Source of the DNA: Bugula neritina
Taxonomy: Eukaryota > Bryozoa > Gymnolaemata > Cheilostomatida > Bugulidae
Direction: 5' to 3'
DNA: 64,000 bases
Assembly: GCA_964035545.1 (NCBI GenBank)
Contig: OZ037768.1
Span: 10,682,741 to 10,746,740, forward strand
In this document: positions 18,061 through 33,400 of the stretch, one piece after another
Layout of the letters: the number at the start of each line of letters is the position of its first letter
Numbering within the stretch: position 1 is the first letter of the stretch
Made by a program: the position numbers and the translations under genes
The notes under the pieces: generated by a model
What the model saw: only the letters and a program-made list of their open reading frames with translations
Told to the model about the DNA's origin: nothing
Databases searched by the model: none

Positions 18061-21000
18061 ACTAAGTGATTTACTTTTACTTTTAGTTTTACATTTACAA
18101 TTTGAACTACTGAATTAGTATTACTTACTATTACTGCTTACTGGTTAGTGGTTAGGTTTAGTCAATTAGTGATTACCGTTACGGTCAAGTTAAGGTTTAA
18201 CTAATATCTTTACTAAAAGAACATTACGGCTATAACTAGCCACCCTAAGTTCGAGCATTGGTTGCAAATTTGATTTGAACTTGTATTTGAAGACGTGTTA
18301 ATTTGCATTATTTGAATTTACTAGCCGAAGTATGATGATGATGATCATATAGGGCAAGTGTATCTATGCGAGTTCACAAGGCGAAGGCCTTTGTTCCTAT
18401 ATTTGGCCACTGACAGTTTGAGGCTAAGGACTAATTTGATTGTTGAAATTGAAATTGAATGCATAGTGTTCAGCTTTGAATTTAAAATTATACAATTTTG
18501 ATATTATGTTTACGTGGTACTAATATAGTAATATGCTACATTCTTTTTATTTGATAAATTATTATTGCTCGAAAATCAATAACATCCTCATTACACGAAC
18601 ACTAACCGCCCGTTGTACTGCGATGGGTAACATGCTATTGTCTCGTGGTGGCTTGAGCTCTTTATTCTCGAACTACTTTTGCTAGGTCGCTGCAAAATCC
18701 GCCTCTGGTGCTGATTCATGAGAGGAAAACCCCTACTGAAAAAGTTTGCTCTAGCAAAAATGACTCGACCAATTAATTTCTTGTAGGTGCTATTAATTTG
18801 GTAAACTATACCTACAAAATTATTGAGTACAACAAATGCTGTATTTATTTAATCTCAATCAAGCTGATGTTTATTTACCTGGTGCTATAAATTTCTGCAA
18901 ATGTCATTAAAAATAAATAGTAGTAGTGCATACATGAAATTTTATGATCAGAATCAAATTTGAAACACAAATACAGGCGAGTATGAAATATGTTTAACAC
19001 ATCTCCTGTATGGTGACTATTTATGTACAATATATGCTGGTTCTTTACTGAATGCAAATGGACAACTGAAGAACAATTGTACAGATAATATATTTTATAG
19101 TAATCATAAAACTAGCCATAACACTACTGAATTTTTGTAATAAAGAGCAAGTCATAATTATAATATATGAAAAGTATATATTATATTTGTATATATTAGA
19201 TAAAAATATAGAAGATAGAAGATACATGCAAGAAAATAATATATTAATATTTATTTATATATACAACAACATAGCATATAACTATAGCATAAATTAATTA
19301 TATTTCCCGCTACCCGAACAGGACAAAGCGGAGATAGTTGAGAGAAAAGGTGAGAATAAATTAATTATATTTATAGTGAACAGGACCATTTTTCAGATCA
19401 TGCTGCCTGCCTATCTCATGCAGTGAGTTCTTGATGTCACAAACTAACTTTACCAGCAAAGCTAAAATTAGCAAAAGTGACTCGTCACCTAGGCCAACAC
19501 CTGCTAGCTGATCAGCTGTATTACTTATACAATACAGTTCCAAGCTTCGCATTATTTGAATGGATTTTTCATTTAGTGTTTGGAAACGGTTGCATTGGTT
19601 GCATCGAATGAAACCTCAACGATAAGTTCATGCAGACCAAACCCACAAACTTACAGTAGCGAGCACCCATTCACATAATGTAATGGAGTAATGGAGTAAT
19701 GAAGCAATGGAAACGCAGTAATATTAAATTAACAGCATCAAATAATAACAACTTGCTAAGAAAGTGCTGCTACACCAACACATTTTCTGTGACCACTGAC
19801 TTCTAACATCAGCAACCCATCAAAACTTTTACTAGTAGATTGGCTGTACACTTTTTCAACACAGACACTGATTAAATATATCTTCCATTAAAATTATTAT
19901 AGCAGCGTTTATCACACTGTATTAAATATACTTGATTTTGTACTTGTGTTTTTGTTACAAAGGTAAGTTAGTTGCAACACTTTATCACAGTTGAGAGGGA
20001 AGTTGAAAACTGACACAAGTAAAGAACTAATTTGATTGGAGGAAATATTATGATTCAGTTGCCTATAATCTAGATAGTTATAAAATTTACATTTGTCAAA
20101 ACAGGTTGTAAAAGCTGCTTTAAAACCAGTTTAACTCAATTTAATCAATTTTTTGTAATTAAAGAAACAAGTACTAATTAACTTGTTTTGAAATTAGGTT
20201 TTGTAGTATATTTCAGTAGTATTGCTGTGACATAAAAGCATTAATGGGTTTTATCTATTAATCACATTCACCTTCCCTTTAACTAGAGCACAAGCCCACA
20301 GCACATGCATGCATTCTATATACTATTATATAATTCTAGCAAGCACATGTTATGATTGGAGAAAACACCTCTACAAGCACTTGATTTTGTGCGCAATTTA
20401 TCAAATAACATGAATTTATTAGAAAATCTAGAAAACCCTTGTGCATGTTCCAGGAATTATATTATTTTTTAAGTATTTGACTGTACAGCATATTTTATTA
20501 TATTATAACCTAATAACTTATGATTTTTCGTTTTATAGTAGTAAGGTTAGCTTGAAGAAAAAGCTTTATGCTTTTAGCAATCTTGATATTTGAATTCTAT
20601 AATTCACAAAATATTTTACGTATTGCTAACTTACAAGTTTTAGATTACGAGACCTGGTGAAATTATGACAATAATAGTATAATGCAGAGTTGTTTACTCT
20701 TTAGTCTTTAGATCATAGGTACATGTTAAGAGATTTGATCTCTTTTCAATTTTCATAATGATGATTTTTAAATAAATGTTTACTCACTGTGACATCAACT
20801 GACATCCTTTTCTACACCTCTAACTGCAAATCTGCCATTAGAGTTTTATTCCATTACCATCTACTGCATGCTTCATTGCTATATAATATAGCCTCATCAG
20901 TCTGTTATAACTTATAATGATTATTTCCAACTTTTAGTAAATTTTCCAGGATCTAGATTCTATAATTAATCTTTATAAACAGTGGGCCAGTGAATGTGAG

Positions 21001-22640
21001 CAGATGATTCCTTACCAATTCAACCTTTAATAAAAGGTCATCACATGAAACACCTGTAAAAATTGTCTTGACATGTAATATAATAATTACCAACAGTGAA
21101 GTATTATGATAAATTAACTAACATACAAAATCCTTTAAACAATTCCTAAAATTAGATTAATATTATGAAAACTTTAAATTTATGTTTTGCTTTATATTTA
21201 ATCTGTTGATAGATAAACAAGACTTAAATATTTTTGAGTAAGTCGTAAAATCTTTTAAAGTTAACAACCATAACACTCAGTACTGCTTACGCGTGTGATG
21301 TACATGATCATTTTCTGGTCGAAGGCATTCCGGTTCCTACTGTAGCTATATTATTTACCAATTAAAAACAAACAGTTTATTTACCCACAATTCTGTTTCT
21401 TTAGCAATCTGGGTTACTAAAGAAATAACCTGATATATAAATTCTAAAGTGTTTTAATTCAGATCGACATGCAATAATGTGTTTATTGAAACTCGGGCAT
21501 ATACTTTAACAATGTTGCTGATAATATGTAGTTCTTTATAAATATCTATACTTTATAAAATTGGTTTTAGTGGAATCTAGACTTGTGTTGAAAAGCTGTT
21601 TTAGATGCAGTTAGCAATTAATGGCCTTGTTGACATAAACGCTATTATTTTTTTTTTAAATTGTACATATTATACCTGTAACACATGCTGCTTTTAGTAT
21701 AATACTGATCATAAACATTTGAACTGAATGTATTTTTAATAAATAATTAGCTTAATTAAAGCAAGTAACAGGTATATTGATTGGATAGATTTTATACAGT
21801 GAACACCATTGCTAGTGATTTGTGCAGCTCATGCTATTTATCAGGAAACTGAAATGTCATGCTTATTATTATCTAACAATTGTCTTGGGAATTGGAAGAA
21901 TTGAACTTTATACCAACCAGGTTTCAATGCCCACAGTTGAGTACAAAGGCCTAATTTATCTTACAATGCTTGCATTTTTAAGACCAACTGTTTTATGCAG
22001 TGTTGGTGTGGAATTTCTTACAAATTATAGGTTTGCAAAGTAAGGGAGAAATGCACCACACAGCTATTATAGTAGATAATTCTTCGTGTGAGGGTGAGTA
22101 AGGTACTGTTGAGGTTTGTAGAAGACAAGCTTGTCTAATTATTTCAAATGCAGCCTTGGTTCTATAAATAGAAAACCAGCCAGTTATAAAGAGATATTCC
22201 GACAGACAAAATTGTATATTAATGATGGTTGACCTCTGAAAATGGCTACAGGCCGACACTTCGCAGGAATGATGCTTACACAAAGTCATTCATTTCTCAA
22301 CATTTTTACCCCAGACTTTAGTGTGACTGAAGCAAAGAAGACTCCATTTTTACTGTTATGCGCATAGCCTACTGATAATGTGCCTGTTGGACATTCTTAC
22401 AGTTTCAGCTTGATATTATAAAATAAACAGCATAAATATGTTCCAGAGTTTGCTAAATTTCAGCAACATTGCCAAAATATCATGTGACAAGTGAAATACA
22501 TGACTCATGTTTTTCTATATCTCACGGGCAGAAGTTGTAGTGCATTATAATTCCATTGCCCAGCGGCTATACATGTTTATGTAATACCACACACTTGACA
22601 GAACTCGACAGAACAGAGTAAATTTAATTCAAAGTACAGC
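18061..22640. other. Gene-poor spacer between UBE2N and the ZNF609 3' end
   Basis: No open frame here has homology I recognise or conserved splice structure. It is AT-rich, with a few short ATGGAGTAATGGAGTAATG repeats near 19680. Nothing further is supported. Confidence 0.5.
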
Positions 22641-22644
22641 AAAT

Positions 22645-22650
22645 TTTATT
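22645..22650 (-). terminator. Candidate poly(A) signal of ZNF608/609 homologue
   Basis: A minus-strand AATAAA lies about 385 bases past the ZNF609 stop codon. It would define a 3' UTR of about 0.4 kb. Confidence 0.45.
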
Positions 22651-23033
22651 ATGATGTGCACTAATAATCAATACTTCCACTAAAAAGCTGGAATGAAACT
22701 GTATACTTCTCAAACTGCCACAGTGTAACATAACATCTTATAGACAGCACTATAGTATATGTACAATTATTTAAAAACAAATGACTATAATGCATGGAAT
22801 ACAAAAAATACATTTTTTTTTACAAAATTTTCCTACTATAGAATTCTGTAGTATCTACAGCTCACAATAATGAAATATTGCAGGAAATATATAGTACAAA
22901 TTTGATGCTATTCTCATAGCAAATAGTTAGTTTGGACTTTGCACAATATTGAAACAAGCAGGTGACTGCTTATGAAAGAAGGGCTGCCATTTGTAGAGTC
23001 AGCACTTGAATATCAGCTGCTCAGTCTACACTT

Positions 23034-26000
23034 TCACTTGGATGGTGGAAACATGCTTGGATGTAAAACTACAATAGAAAGAATAACCGTTAAAAAGTTT
23101 AAAATATTGTAAATTATTGTTGAAGAGTGCAAAGATACAAAAAATCTCTAGCATAGACACCAGATGTGAACTCACCTCCAGAACCGTAGGAGTTTAACAA
23201 AACTGCTGCCGCTGCTGCCGACTGCAATGCTGCCTGTGAAGTAATTGGCTGGTTCTTGGCGCACATCATCCTGTCATTGGATGATGGAGGCCTAGGAGAT
23301 TTGTTCAACTGAACACCTTCCAATTCATGTATCTTGTGACCGGATTTAGAAGGGAATGGGGGTGTGGGACTGCCTCTGTGGTCTTTATTGTGTTCTGCAG
23401 CCATTGATCCCAAAGTTGAGAAACCAATTCCTGGAGGTAAAAACGAGCCACCAACTCTAGAGAGCATTTGGCTGGTAGGAATACCTGGCAATGAACCAAA
23501 AGGGAGGAATGTATTAAACGGAGTGAGGAAACCTTGCGGATGAGAAGGAGGGAGCGTAGAGTGGGGCACCCGGTCATGTGCCTTACTAGAACTACTTGAA
23601 GATGGTATTTTAGCTGCTGGTGAATGGTTCTTCATGGAATCCCTTTTGTGATGATCTTGATCAATGTCTCTGTACATATTAATGTCACTGGATTGATTTG
23701 AGTATGCAGACATTGTATAATCTCGTGGCATATCTGACCGATTTATATTAGTTTTAGCATCCTTGCTTTCTTTCAGAATCTGCAGCCTGTCATTACTAGC
23801 TTTACTGTCCAAGTCTCTATTTGATGTGGAGACTGAGTTCCTTATAGCGCTACCTTTAGGGGATACTGACTGGTGGCCCCTTTCGCGATTGAGTTGATTT
23901 TGAAAGTTTGATAAATGAGAATGCAATAATTCAGGGTTCATTGCGCTGGGCCATGCTGGGTGTTGAAGATAGTTTGGCATAGATTTGTAATTAGCTTTTT
24001 CATCGGTTTTAGCTGGTGCAGGTGAATTGGAGGGAGTGTGACGACTTACAGGGCGTTTATTGTCTTTTTCAGTGAGAGGAGCATTTTTCTGGGGACTCAC
24101 TGTAGCCACCAGATGTGGAGGTTGGGGGTGCATAGAGTTTTCCGTCATGTTAACTCTGCCAGTTAAAAGTTCACGTCTTCCTAAAAAATTATTCTTTCCC
24201 TCTCCATCTTCGGATATGTCAGAATATGACGGACTGCGGAGTAAATGAGATGAATCACCCGCGTTGATCATACCCCCAGTACTCAGCAAACCTCGGTGCT
24301 CAGTGTCAAACCTGTGCATACTTCCCATAGGTGGTTTCTGAATTTCTGAGCCATTATACATATTTACTAAATCTTCTTTGCTTGCTGAACGTTTTCGCTT
24401 CAACTTCTTTTGGTCCATTAAATCATGAAGAGAAGGATTTGGAGTCACCTCCCCTAATATTGTAGGCTTCGGCTGAATTGGTTTTAGACCAGGGTTATAC
24501 ACACTGGGCGACGTAATAGTTGATATTGGAGCCATCGTACTGCTGGTCACATTTGGCTTGGAGATTAATCTGGGTGGTGCTGAGTTAGCTACGGTTCTAG
24601 CAGTTGCTGTGGATGTTAAAGGAGGAATATTGCTATTCAATGAAAGCTGGTCGCTACTCTCACTAGTGTTATTAGGTTTGACTACTTGGGGGGTGACTGC
24701 AGCAACTGGCACATTATTAGATTGAGGTGTCGTTGGATTTGTCAAGCTATTTGCAGTGGGAGTAATTACTGATGTAGTGTTGCTTTTTACAGGAAGATCA
24801 GATGTAGCCTCTGTCACCATATTGTCTTTAACATTTTTACTTGATTCAGAAGTCTTTTTATCTTTAGTACTGGATGACTTCACTTTACCAGGTTCTTCAG
24901 GGGAAGATACAGACTCTGTTTTATCTACTGATTTTGTTGTGTTGGACGAACTAGTGTGAGGGGATCCTGCTGGGTGAGCATTCCTTTGATGGTACCTCAG
25001 GCCTATCATCTGCTTGTACTTCTTATTACAGTTGGGCTCTGGACACTCTATCCTGGCTGGAGGAGATGGTGGATTGGGATTGTTAGCTGCTCTGCCTCTC
25101 TTTGGAGGTGGTTCACTTACATCACACTCTGAACTTCTTCCTTTACGCTTTCCATTTTCAGGTTTAAGGGGACTAGGAGGCGACTTTGGCCGTGATTGAT
25201 TTTGATCTGAAAATCATGCAAATAAGATTAGAAAAAGACTAATTGAAGAGGCAGGAAGTTAGGGTGTTGTAAACAAAGAGCAAAACAGTTTCCACTGAAA
25301 GTATAATTATATTTATGAGCTAAAATTAAACAAAAAAATATTCCAGATAGTTGAGAAAAATAATGCAATTCTTACTAGATTGTTTTCTCATCTCCTTCCT
25401 AAGTTTTCTTTCATTGATATCCTTAAATGTGTCACTTAATGGAACTCTAGACCGCTTTCCTCTCCCTTTAGGGGTCCTACCCTCAAAATCACCAGTTGGG
25501 GAATCACAACTACAAGTAAATGAAGTCAAGTCAAAAAGTGACAATTATTGCTACCAAAATTCTCTCTAACATTAGATAACATTTAAAATAATGCTAACAC
25601 AAGTAATACTAGACTGGACATAGCAAAAACCATTACTACATAACTTTAATTATCATAATCTCCCATAAATTATACCTTGGTGGGGACCAGTCGTGTTTGG
25701 TTGCATCCAAAAGTGTACCCATATAGGTTTTTCCTTTCCATGTTACATTCACAACTAGTACACCTATAACAATAGCAATTAGATTGTGTATTCATTCAGT
25801 AAGTGGCACTCCACCTCTATAATAATTAAAAACACCCACCAATAAACACAACTAACCCAAAAATATAATTTAAATATTCCTGGTTATTTACAGATGCCCA
25901 AGAGGCCAATATGAACAAGTGTTAAAGAAAGTCAATGACTCATTTTACAGTCTATATTTACTGTTATAATAGATTCCCAAATAATAATTTTACTATAATA

Positions 26001-27457
26001 ACAAGCTAGCTACTTTTGACGATTACCATTATTAGTCTCTTGCCACACAATTCCCTCTAGACACACTTGGGTGCCGGGCTCACATGGACCCAAACCTTCT
26101 GGCTCAGTAACTACAGCCACACTTCGCCAGTCATATTCAGTCTGTGCGTCTTTACTAGCTTTAGTTTCACCTTTCTGCTGATAAAAAATCAATAGTTATC
26201 AATAAAAAATGAAAAATGTTACAACCTTCATTTCTTGCCTTTGAAAGGTATTTTTAGAATTCTTTAAAATATGCAAATCATGGTATGCTATTCAAGTCTG
26301 GATATACTGTAAGCTATACCAGCCATAAATTAAATTACAAATAAGCAAGAAGTCAACATTGAATTTCATAGCAAAAAGTGTTGAGAAGTTTCACCTCCGT
26401 ATTAAGCAATATAATACTCAAAAAGCATAAGTGAAGCATTTAAATTTAGGACATCTACATAATAATTGCTCAACATTTTGTTTTATATTAACTAACTGAC
26501 TGAAGTTCTAGATTGAAAAGATTTGATTCTCTGAACATGGAAAACAATAGTAGTGAAAAGGTCGGTAAACAAACAGATGGAGATAAAAAGGATTATTATC
26601 TGCACTTGCACTAAGCAAACAATATAGGCAGGCCATAACAGCAATAATAGAAAATTCATAGGCAACTTTGCTAAATACAGCTACATCTAATTAAACTACA
26701 CATAATGTATAAAGTTTTAGAATATTGTAATCCCCAAATCAACAGGATGCTTCAAGCTTACAGGTACAATAACCACACAAAGAGATGTTGCAATACACCC
26801 AGTGAGAAGTGTAAACACAGCTAAATTATGCTAACCAGACATTGATAATTATATACACTTGAAACCACAACCTTAAACCAAAGTAGCCTCAGAAATAAGA
26901 GAAAGAAAAATCCGTTAAATAATTTTTACCTTTGTTTTGCCAGCTTTACCAATGGCAGTAGCAGAAACCTTCTCATCTGTAGGATCAAACTTGTATGGAT
27001 CATCTGCAGAGTTTTCAGCAATATTTGCCTCTAACTTTGGTGAGGGAGACTGTTTATCTTTCCTTTTTCTACCCGGCTTAGCACCGGCACTCTTTTCTTT
27101 ATCCACTTTGGCAGCTGCTTTACCAGCTTGCTTTGTGCCATTTTCAACTTTAGAATTATCATTTGATTTCTTCTGTCCTCTCCTGCCTTTAGTTTTTCCT
27201 ACGGAGTTGTTGTCAGTTTTATTGTTTTTGTTGTTGGACAAATTTTGTTGCTCTTTGGCAGAGTTATTGGAGCCATCCGATTCAGCTGATTCATCAACAG
27301 TTACTGAGGCAGCACCTTTAGTTTGTTTATTATCCATGTTGTCAGCGTCCAAGTCTATAACTAATTTATCTTCCCAAGATTCATCTTCAGAGTCATTCTT
27401 GGTGGTTTTAGCTTCGTTGCAGACGCCTGAAGACGAAGATTGATGAGTTCCTTTCAT
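23034..27457 (-). CDS. ZNF609: ZNF608/ZNF609 (scribbler/brakeless) family zinc-finger protein
   Basis: Nuclear transcriptional regulator; vertebrate ZNF609 acts with Integrator and NIPBL, and fly scribbler is a co-repressor. Exons 26930-27457, 26027-26174, 25676-25763, 25376-25509, 23176-25206 and 23034-23068 are in phase and give 987 residues. An in-frame TAG precedes the ATG. Family marks in order: KLVIDLDAD near the N-terminus; [20 protein letters not shown], then [20 protein letters not shown] and DWSPP, then [10 protein letters not shown], the conserved N-terminal block; a single C2H2 finger of C-x4-C-x12-H-x4-H at about residues 355-378 ([11 protein letters not shown]...HQRNAH); [13 protein letters not shown]; and [11 protein letters not shown]. 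Most of the 2-kb exon is Ser/Pro/Asn-rich and probably disordered. The acceptor of exon 2 is a CAGCAG tandem. Vertebrate ZNF609 is longer at its C-terminus, so alternative 3' exons may exist. ZNF608 and ZNF609 cannot be told apart here. Confidence 0.93.
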
Positions 27458-27476
27458 TTGGAACTAAGTTGATAAT
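27458..27476 (-). other. ZNF609 5' UTR piece preceded by a splice acceptor
   Basis: A minus-strand TTTTTGCAG acceptor sits 19 bases before the ATG, so at least one non-coding 5' exon lies further upstream. One possible donor (AATACAAG then GTAATG) is near 30780, but nothing confirms it. Confidence 0.5.
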
Positions 27477-30400
27477 CTGCAAAAATTACAGAAGGTTTAC
27501 AGAAATTTTACAATTATTGTAAAACTATGCTGATGAAGCCATCTGAATGCAATGAATAATTGAGGCTATAATTTTCATAAAAACAAAATTTTGAAGCTTC
27601 CTATAAAATAAAAAAGAAAGTGAGAATTAAAACAGTATAAAAACAGGTAACGTGTTGCCAGGGTGGGGCTAGTTCAGGGATAACTCAGGTTAGGAAGGAG
27701 GCATATTCCAGAATTCTTTAACTGCCTCTACTTTTATCATTTATCATTGCCATTGATTAGCAAATCTCTTGAGAGTCCCCACAACTCGGAATCATGACAA
27801 CATTGCCAACTCTTAGAAGTGTTATCATTAATTTATCAATAGCACCCAGTGCAGATATATTCTGAACTGATACTGCACCAAACATTCTATCTTAAAAGGT
27901 TTAATTCAAAGAACTACAATATCAAAAAAAGTAGTCAAAACAACAAATGTCATCATTAATAATGTACAATACGCTGCAAGCATACTTTAAGTTTCACTAC
28001 CAGCAAAATTTTCAACTCTTTACTTCAGCATTAAACTTTTTCGATGCTAGAATGCAGGTTACCCCCCCCTCCCCACACACATAGTCATGTGAGCCTGAAA
28101 AACAGGTTTAGTTATAATCTTCTTAGTAATAAACACCGTTAGCTAAATGAGCTCAGCAATATCGATTCCAGTGATATTATATATGCAAATTTGTTATTAT
28201 CAAGGCAATGCCAATAAATATACTTAAAAATACAATAATCACCCCATTGATTCAGAGCAATGCAGTCACCATTGTTTTAAAGCGATTACTTCATGAATCA
28301 ATTGAAATTTAGACCGACTACTTGAATTTGTAAATTAGAAAGCAAAATATTTCAACTTGAGTTTCAATATTGAATAAACGAGCCTATTTATAAATAGGCA
28401 GTTGACATTCTAACGTAATTGCACGCACTTGAAAACTTCTTTATATAAGCCAGCTATGAAATGAATAACCATAAAACAAGGAGGCAAAAACAAGTCTTGA
28501 ATGGATTTAACTTTTATTTCTTTGCTCCATTACATTACTTTCATGATTAAGAGAGCTGATACTTGCAATCTGTGGGTGAAATAACAAATATGGTTAGGGT
28601 CATTTAAGCTGTGGCTATAAAATTTGTTTGCACTGGCTATTATTGCTATGGGTCTCACAATTTACACAAAACACAATAGTTGTGATAAACTGGCTGCTTC
28701 AAATAACAAGAAGGGCATTTGGTTTTTGTACTCAAAATACTAAAATAAGGAACAGCATAGCTGCATAGAAGTTCAATTAAAAGTAAATGGCGTTTGATGA
28801 AAAAAAGATTGCTGCGAACTTGTGGTTTCAATAACTGCCAATTGCCAGTGTAATGGATGTGCTGTTGTGACTACAGTTTCATAGAATGTAACCAATATAC
28901 CATCAATTTATTATACTTGTGCTAGATAATGCAGGGCAGTCCATCTGGCTCTTAGTCACTGCCTGAAATTATATATTCATGAGGCAACTGTATGTTTGTA
29001 ATTTAAAAAATTGTTATATTTCACAAGAATGTCCTAAAAATTGGTGCCAATTATCATGAATCAAAAATAAATTCTAGCTGATTGGCTACTGACAATTACT
29101 CCACACAAATATTTATCCTGTAACATCAGGCAGATAAACACTGGCTTACACCAGCTTACATTCCCTAAAAAGACTTGCGATATTTTATTAGAGCTCAAAG
29201 AGAGGAGGTAGTGAAGAAAGCAATAACAGAGTGTGTATGCTAATGCGGGTTCTTTGCCAAGCTAATGCAGCTGCAAATGCTAAGCACTAATCATTGTAAT
29301 ACAATAACACTCTTTAAGTTTATTAGTAATTATTGGATGGTTATCAGTGTGGTTAAGCTCTTGCACAATTACTAGCTAGAAACATTATCATCATATATCG
29401 ATAACTAATTCTTAATGCTAATAATGTCGATCCAACTTTATTTGAGCCTAAAAATATAATTTGGCATGGTTCCAAGTTCCAAGTTTCATATTTCAACTTC
29501 GAAATGTGTTTGTCAGATGAACTGCCGGACTTGCTTGCATGTTTATGAAATGTTGAAACATTTTAATGAAATCTAAATGGCAATTGAATGGGGAAGTTGC
29601 CATATCAAGAAAGATACTTTAGATTAGAGATAAAATTGAATACAGCAGTTTATTTAACAATGGGACACTCAAAAAATCAACTCTAATAAAAGTTGGTGAA
29701 TAGCTTGATCGGTAAATTGCACTACAAGGAAAATTGGTTTTTTTTATTATAGACAATTGAAATTAGCTTAGCTTAGCCAGGAACTTTCAGTCTAGGAACA
29801 AACTTCATAACAAGACTTCTCTACAGTTCATATTTTTCAGTTTGTTACAACCAATGAATGGATTGATATCTGATACCAAAGTGTATTTTCAATGACTCTA
29901 ACAACCCCGAGTTTTCCAACTTGTTCTCGCATTAATCAAGGAAACTGATCAATTAACAAGACAATAACAACCCACAACTATATGCTACGGTACAAGCATA
30001 GATAAAACTACAACTATTAAGTTCACAGTTGCCATTGAACAAAAGATCTAGAAGTAAAAGAAAAAGTTCCAAACCCCTACCAGATCCCAAGGTTGCTGTG
30101 GCATAGTAGACAACTTCAATGCATCGATTTTACTTTTAAAGATAAACCCAGGTAATGCCAGACTCCCAAAACTGTCAAACTTCAAATAAACGCAGTATTT
30201 ACTTTTAGATCAAGGTGCACCAAAGACTTAGACTAGCTCCATATCCATTACATATACAACGATGCTCTACAGCTCCACTTACTTGCCAACTATTGAACCA
30301 AAGTTGAAAATCTAATCATTGTACTTGTAGAGTAAAGTTACAATCACAATGGCAGTACTTAGTCTTTTATTAAAACCAGCAGTGATTACACCAGCCTTTG

Positions 30401-33400
30401 CCTTCCATGTAGTTTTACTGATTTAGAGGCTACAGCAGGCCATAAGCCCATAATTATAATAACTAACGAATTCATCTAAAAGTAAAACTATTAGGTACCA
30501 CGAACTGTAAGAAATGAGATGAGGTACATTCCACCTTTGGGCCACACTGCCTTTTAATTTCATTCGCAGAGCCCGATATTAAAGGGCTCACTCACTCAAG
30601 TTGTATTTATACTATAAATTATAGTTTATTTATATATAACATTAGCTACATATTGATATTTAATAACCATTACCAAGTCAAATACATTATACAATACAGA
30701 TACTCATATTATTAATATTACCTTATGAATAACATAAATACTAATAAAAATAATAACATAAATCGAGGTCTAAACATTACCTTGTATTTTCCAATGCTGA
30801 AAGTGATTGCTTTCCGTGACCGTTTTTAAAATTAATAGCCAAGATTTGGTGAAACGGTAAAAATTTCCATAAAATTATGTCGACAAGCCAGCATACAAAG
30901 TAATACAGTCAAACTGCAAAGTCTAGTTGTAAATGAAAGGTTCCTTCATCAACAGATAGCGAAGAATGTAAAAAGGAGTTAGCCAATCAAATTAGCATAT
31001 CTCGTAAACTTGAAAGATGATTGGACGATGTGTTACTTGGAAATAATTACGGTTCTGACAGAATAATATGCAGATGAAGTGGTTAGCATTACATTGTTTG
31101 CAAGTCTATACATTCTAGTTGATTTGCATATGTTGAGCCTACTCAAATGATAATATTAAACAAATTTATAAAGCTAGCAAGCTGTATACTCAGGGATAGA
31201 ATTTAAAACCGGCATACAGGCAAATACAAATCTACCTTTACAATTTATGCTATAACCATTTAAATAACATATTAGTACCAACTAACAAAATATAGCAATC
31301 TTTTCATTAATAAAAATAAAAAAGTTGCAATATATTTGGGAGAAAGGATATATGAAATTTTAAGAACTAAGAAGCTATGAAGAAAAAAAATTTGGTTTAA
31401 ATTTTAAATTAAAAAGTTGCAGTTTCCACCAGTTTTTACAATTACGATTCCTCATAAAAAGCTACAATTACAGATATTTTTGCCATTTGAAACCAATAGA
31501 TGATACATCAGTTTTTTGGTACATTATGACTCTATCACCATGTAATGGTTACTTACAAATGTTATGACCACATACACGTAATTGTGTGACAAACATTCAA
31601 CAAGGTACACTGTACTAACATACAAGAAAAAGCCTAAACAGGTTTTAATTTATTTTGATCAAAAATCTGAGGGTTGTCAAGTTACAGTTGCAAGCAAGCG
31701 GAGTTTACATTATGCTGGTTAGTTAGATATTGTAAGGCATATTGTATATTATACATCTGTTGGCGCTGAACTTTTTAGAGGCATATTTTATGAGCTGAAG
31801 AATTGAGCCAACCAACCATAGGCTAATGGATTCACAATTATTTATTGAACGATTGGCTTTTCATTTGAGTTAATGAAGCATAGGCCTGAGCAGTGAACAT
31901 ACAAATAGCCTATAATTTCAAACGAGCTTTTTCTACTCTTATTATCATAAGACCTCTTCCATTGGACATTCAACTCTACCAAAAACAAAGACAATACTAT
32001 CTTTGATACTTTCCATGATAGTGCAGTCATATCACGCCACCATAAGATAAATCTATTTTCTCCCGATAGAGCTGTCAGTTGTATAACCACAATTTAGTCT
32101 AATAAATTACTTCACTGCTATACACTTCTAGTAAAGGTTAATGCCAGTTTATGGGGTAAAAAGTTATTATACTTACCACTAGTTTAGGTAAAACTTTTTT
32201 AATCAAAATGGAAATATATAAGAAATGGCTGCAGTTATTAGAAACAAATAATCAAGTCTTCAAGGTTAATTTCCCCACTAAAAGCTAGAACAACTGCCAT
32301 TTTATTCATGGCTGTATAATTATTGGCAGAATTGATTGAAGCTTTCATGGCTTGCATAGCTTTCATTAGCTGTTAGTCATCAATCCCGTCCAGTGAATAG
32401 TTTAACACGGAGTAAGATTGTGCATATGGTAGGGCAGCAGCTGAGAGCTATTATAGGGTATAGGGCAAACAGGCTCACAGTATGTGACATACACAGTTGT
32501 CAAGTTGTAGACATTTATACTGTTCAAACAGAAACAAGTTAAGTGAGGCTGATAGAGCTTATAGTGAAGGGTGTTGGATAGGATGAGTTGTTTACCTCCA
32601 GTACACATTGTTATCATTTCAGAAAAGCTCAGCTGGCACTCTCTATCAAAGTTCAGCCCATTATGACAACATCAGCACAAAGATATGCAGTTACAATATG
32701 TTATATTTTCTACTATAGCATTAGAACTTGACATAAATGCACAAAACTGTTTTCACAGAATTTCAAAGCCAGAAATACTGATTTACTGTTCAGATTTACA
32801 GATTTAGCTTCTACTGAGTGGTTGTTGAAGTAATTCCACTGGATACAGGTGGTGCATCAGCCCAGCCTAGCTTCTCTTGGCTCATCATCCACTTTGTATT
32901 TATATTGCACACATCCTTATCTTCCTGTTATTTGCAAACCCATTTTGGCTGCTTTGTGAATCTGTGAATCTAATTTATCTGTAACGGAATAGGACAGAGT
33001 AAAATTACTCAAAGTGGCATACATTATAGACAAATCTGGTGAAGCATGCAGTAACTACAGTAGCTATAATGACATTGCCACTAAGTCTATATTTAGAACC
33101 ACTTGGTCAAACCTGATGCAAACACCTAATTAATTAAAATCAATACCAGTGTTATTGTTGACTGCTCATGTAAACACTAATTTCACAGTATTGACTATTG
33201 ACACATGTTTTACTTTAAAAAATATTCGCATGTATAAATAGCTGTCCTACTGCTAGGCTGTGTGTAATTCCTACCCTCATGATTACCAAATGTTGGCCAA
33301 GCAAAGTACAACATAATGAAGCTGATAACCTAATGTTAATAGTTTACTAAACACCATGACTTGTAGCAACTTTTGTCCATTAAAAGGCATTTCGTCAAGA

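Noticed and set aside
26937-27443. 168-codon plus-strand frame opposite ZNF609 exon 1
   Set aside because: Antisense shadow of a verified coding exon.
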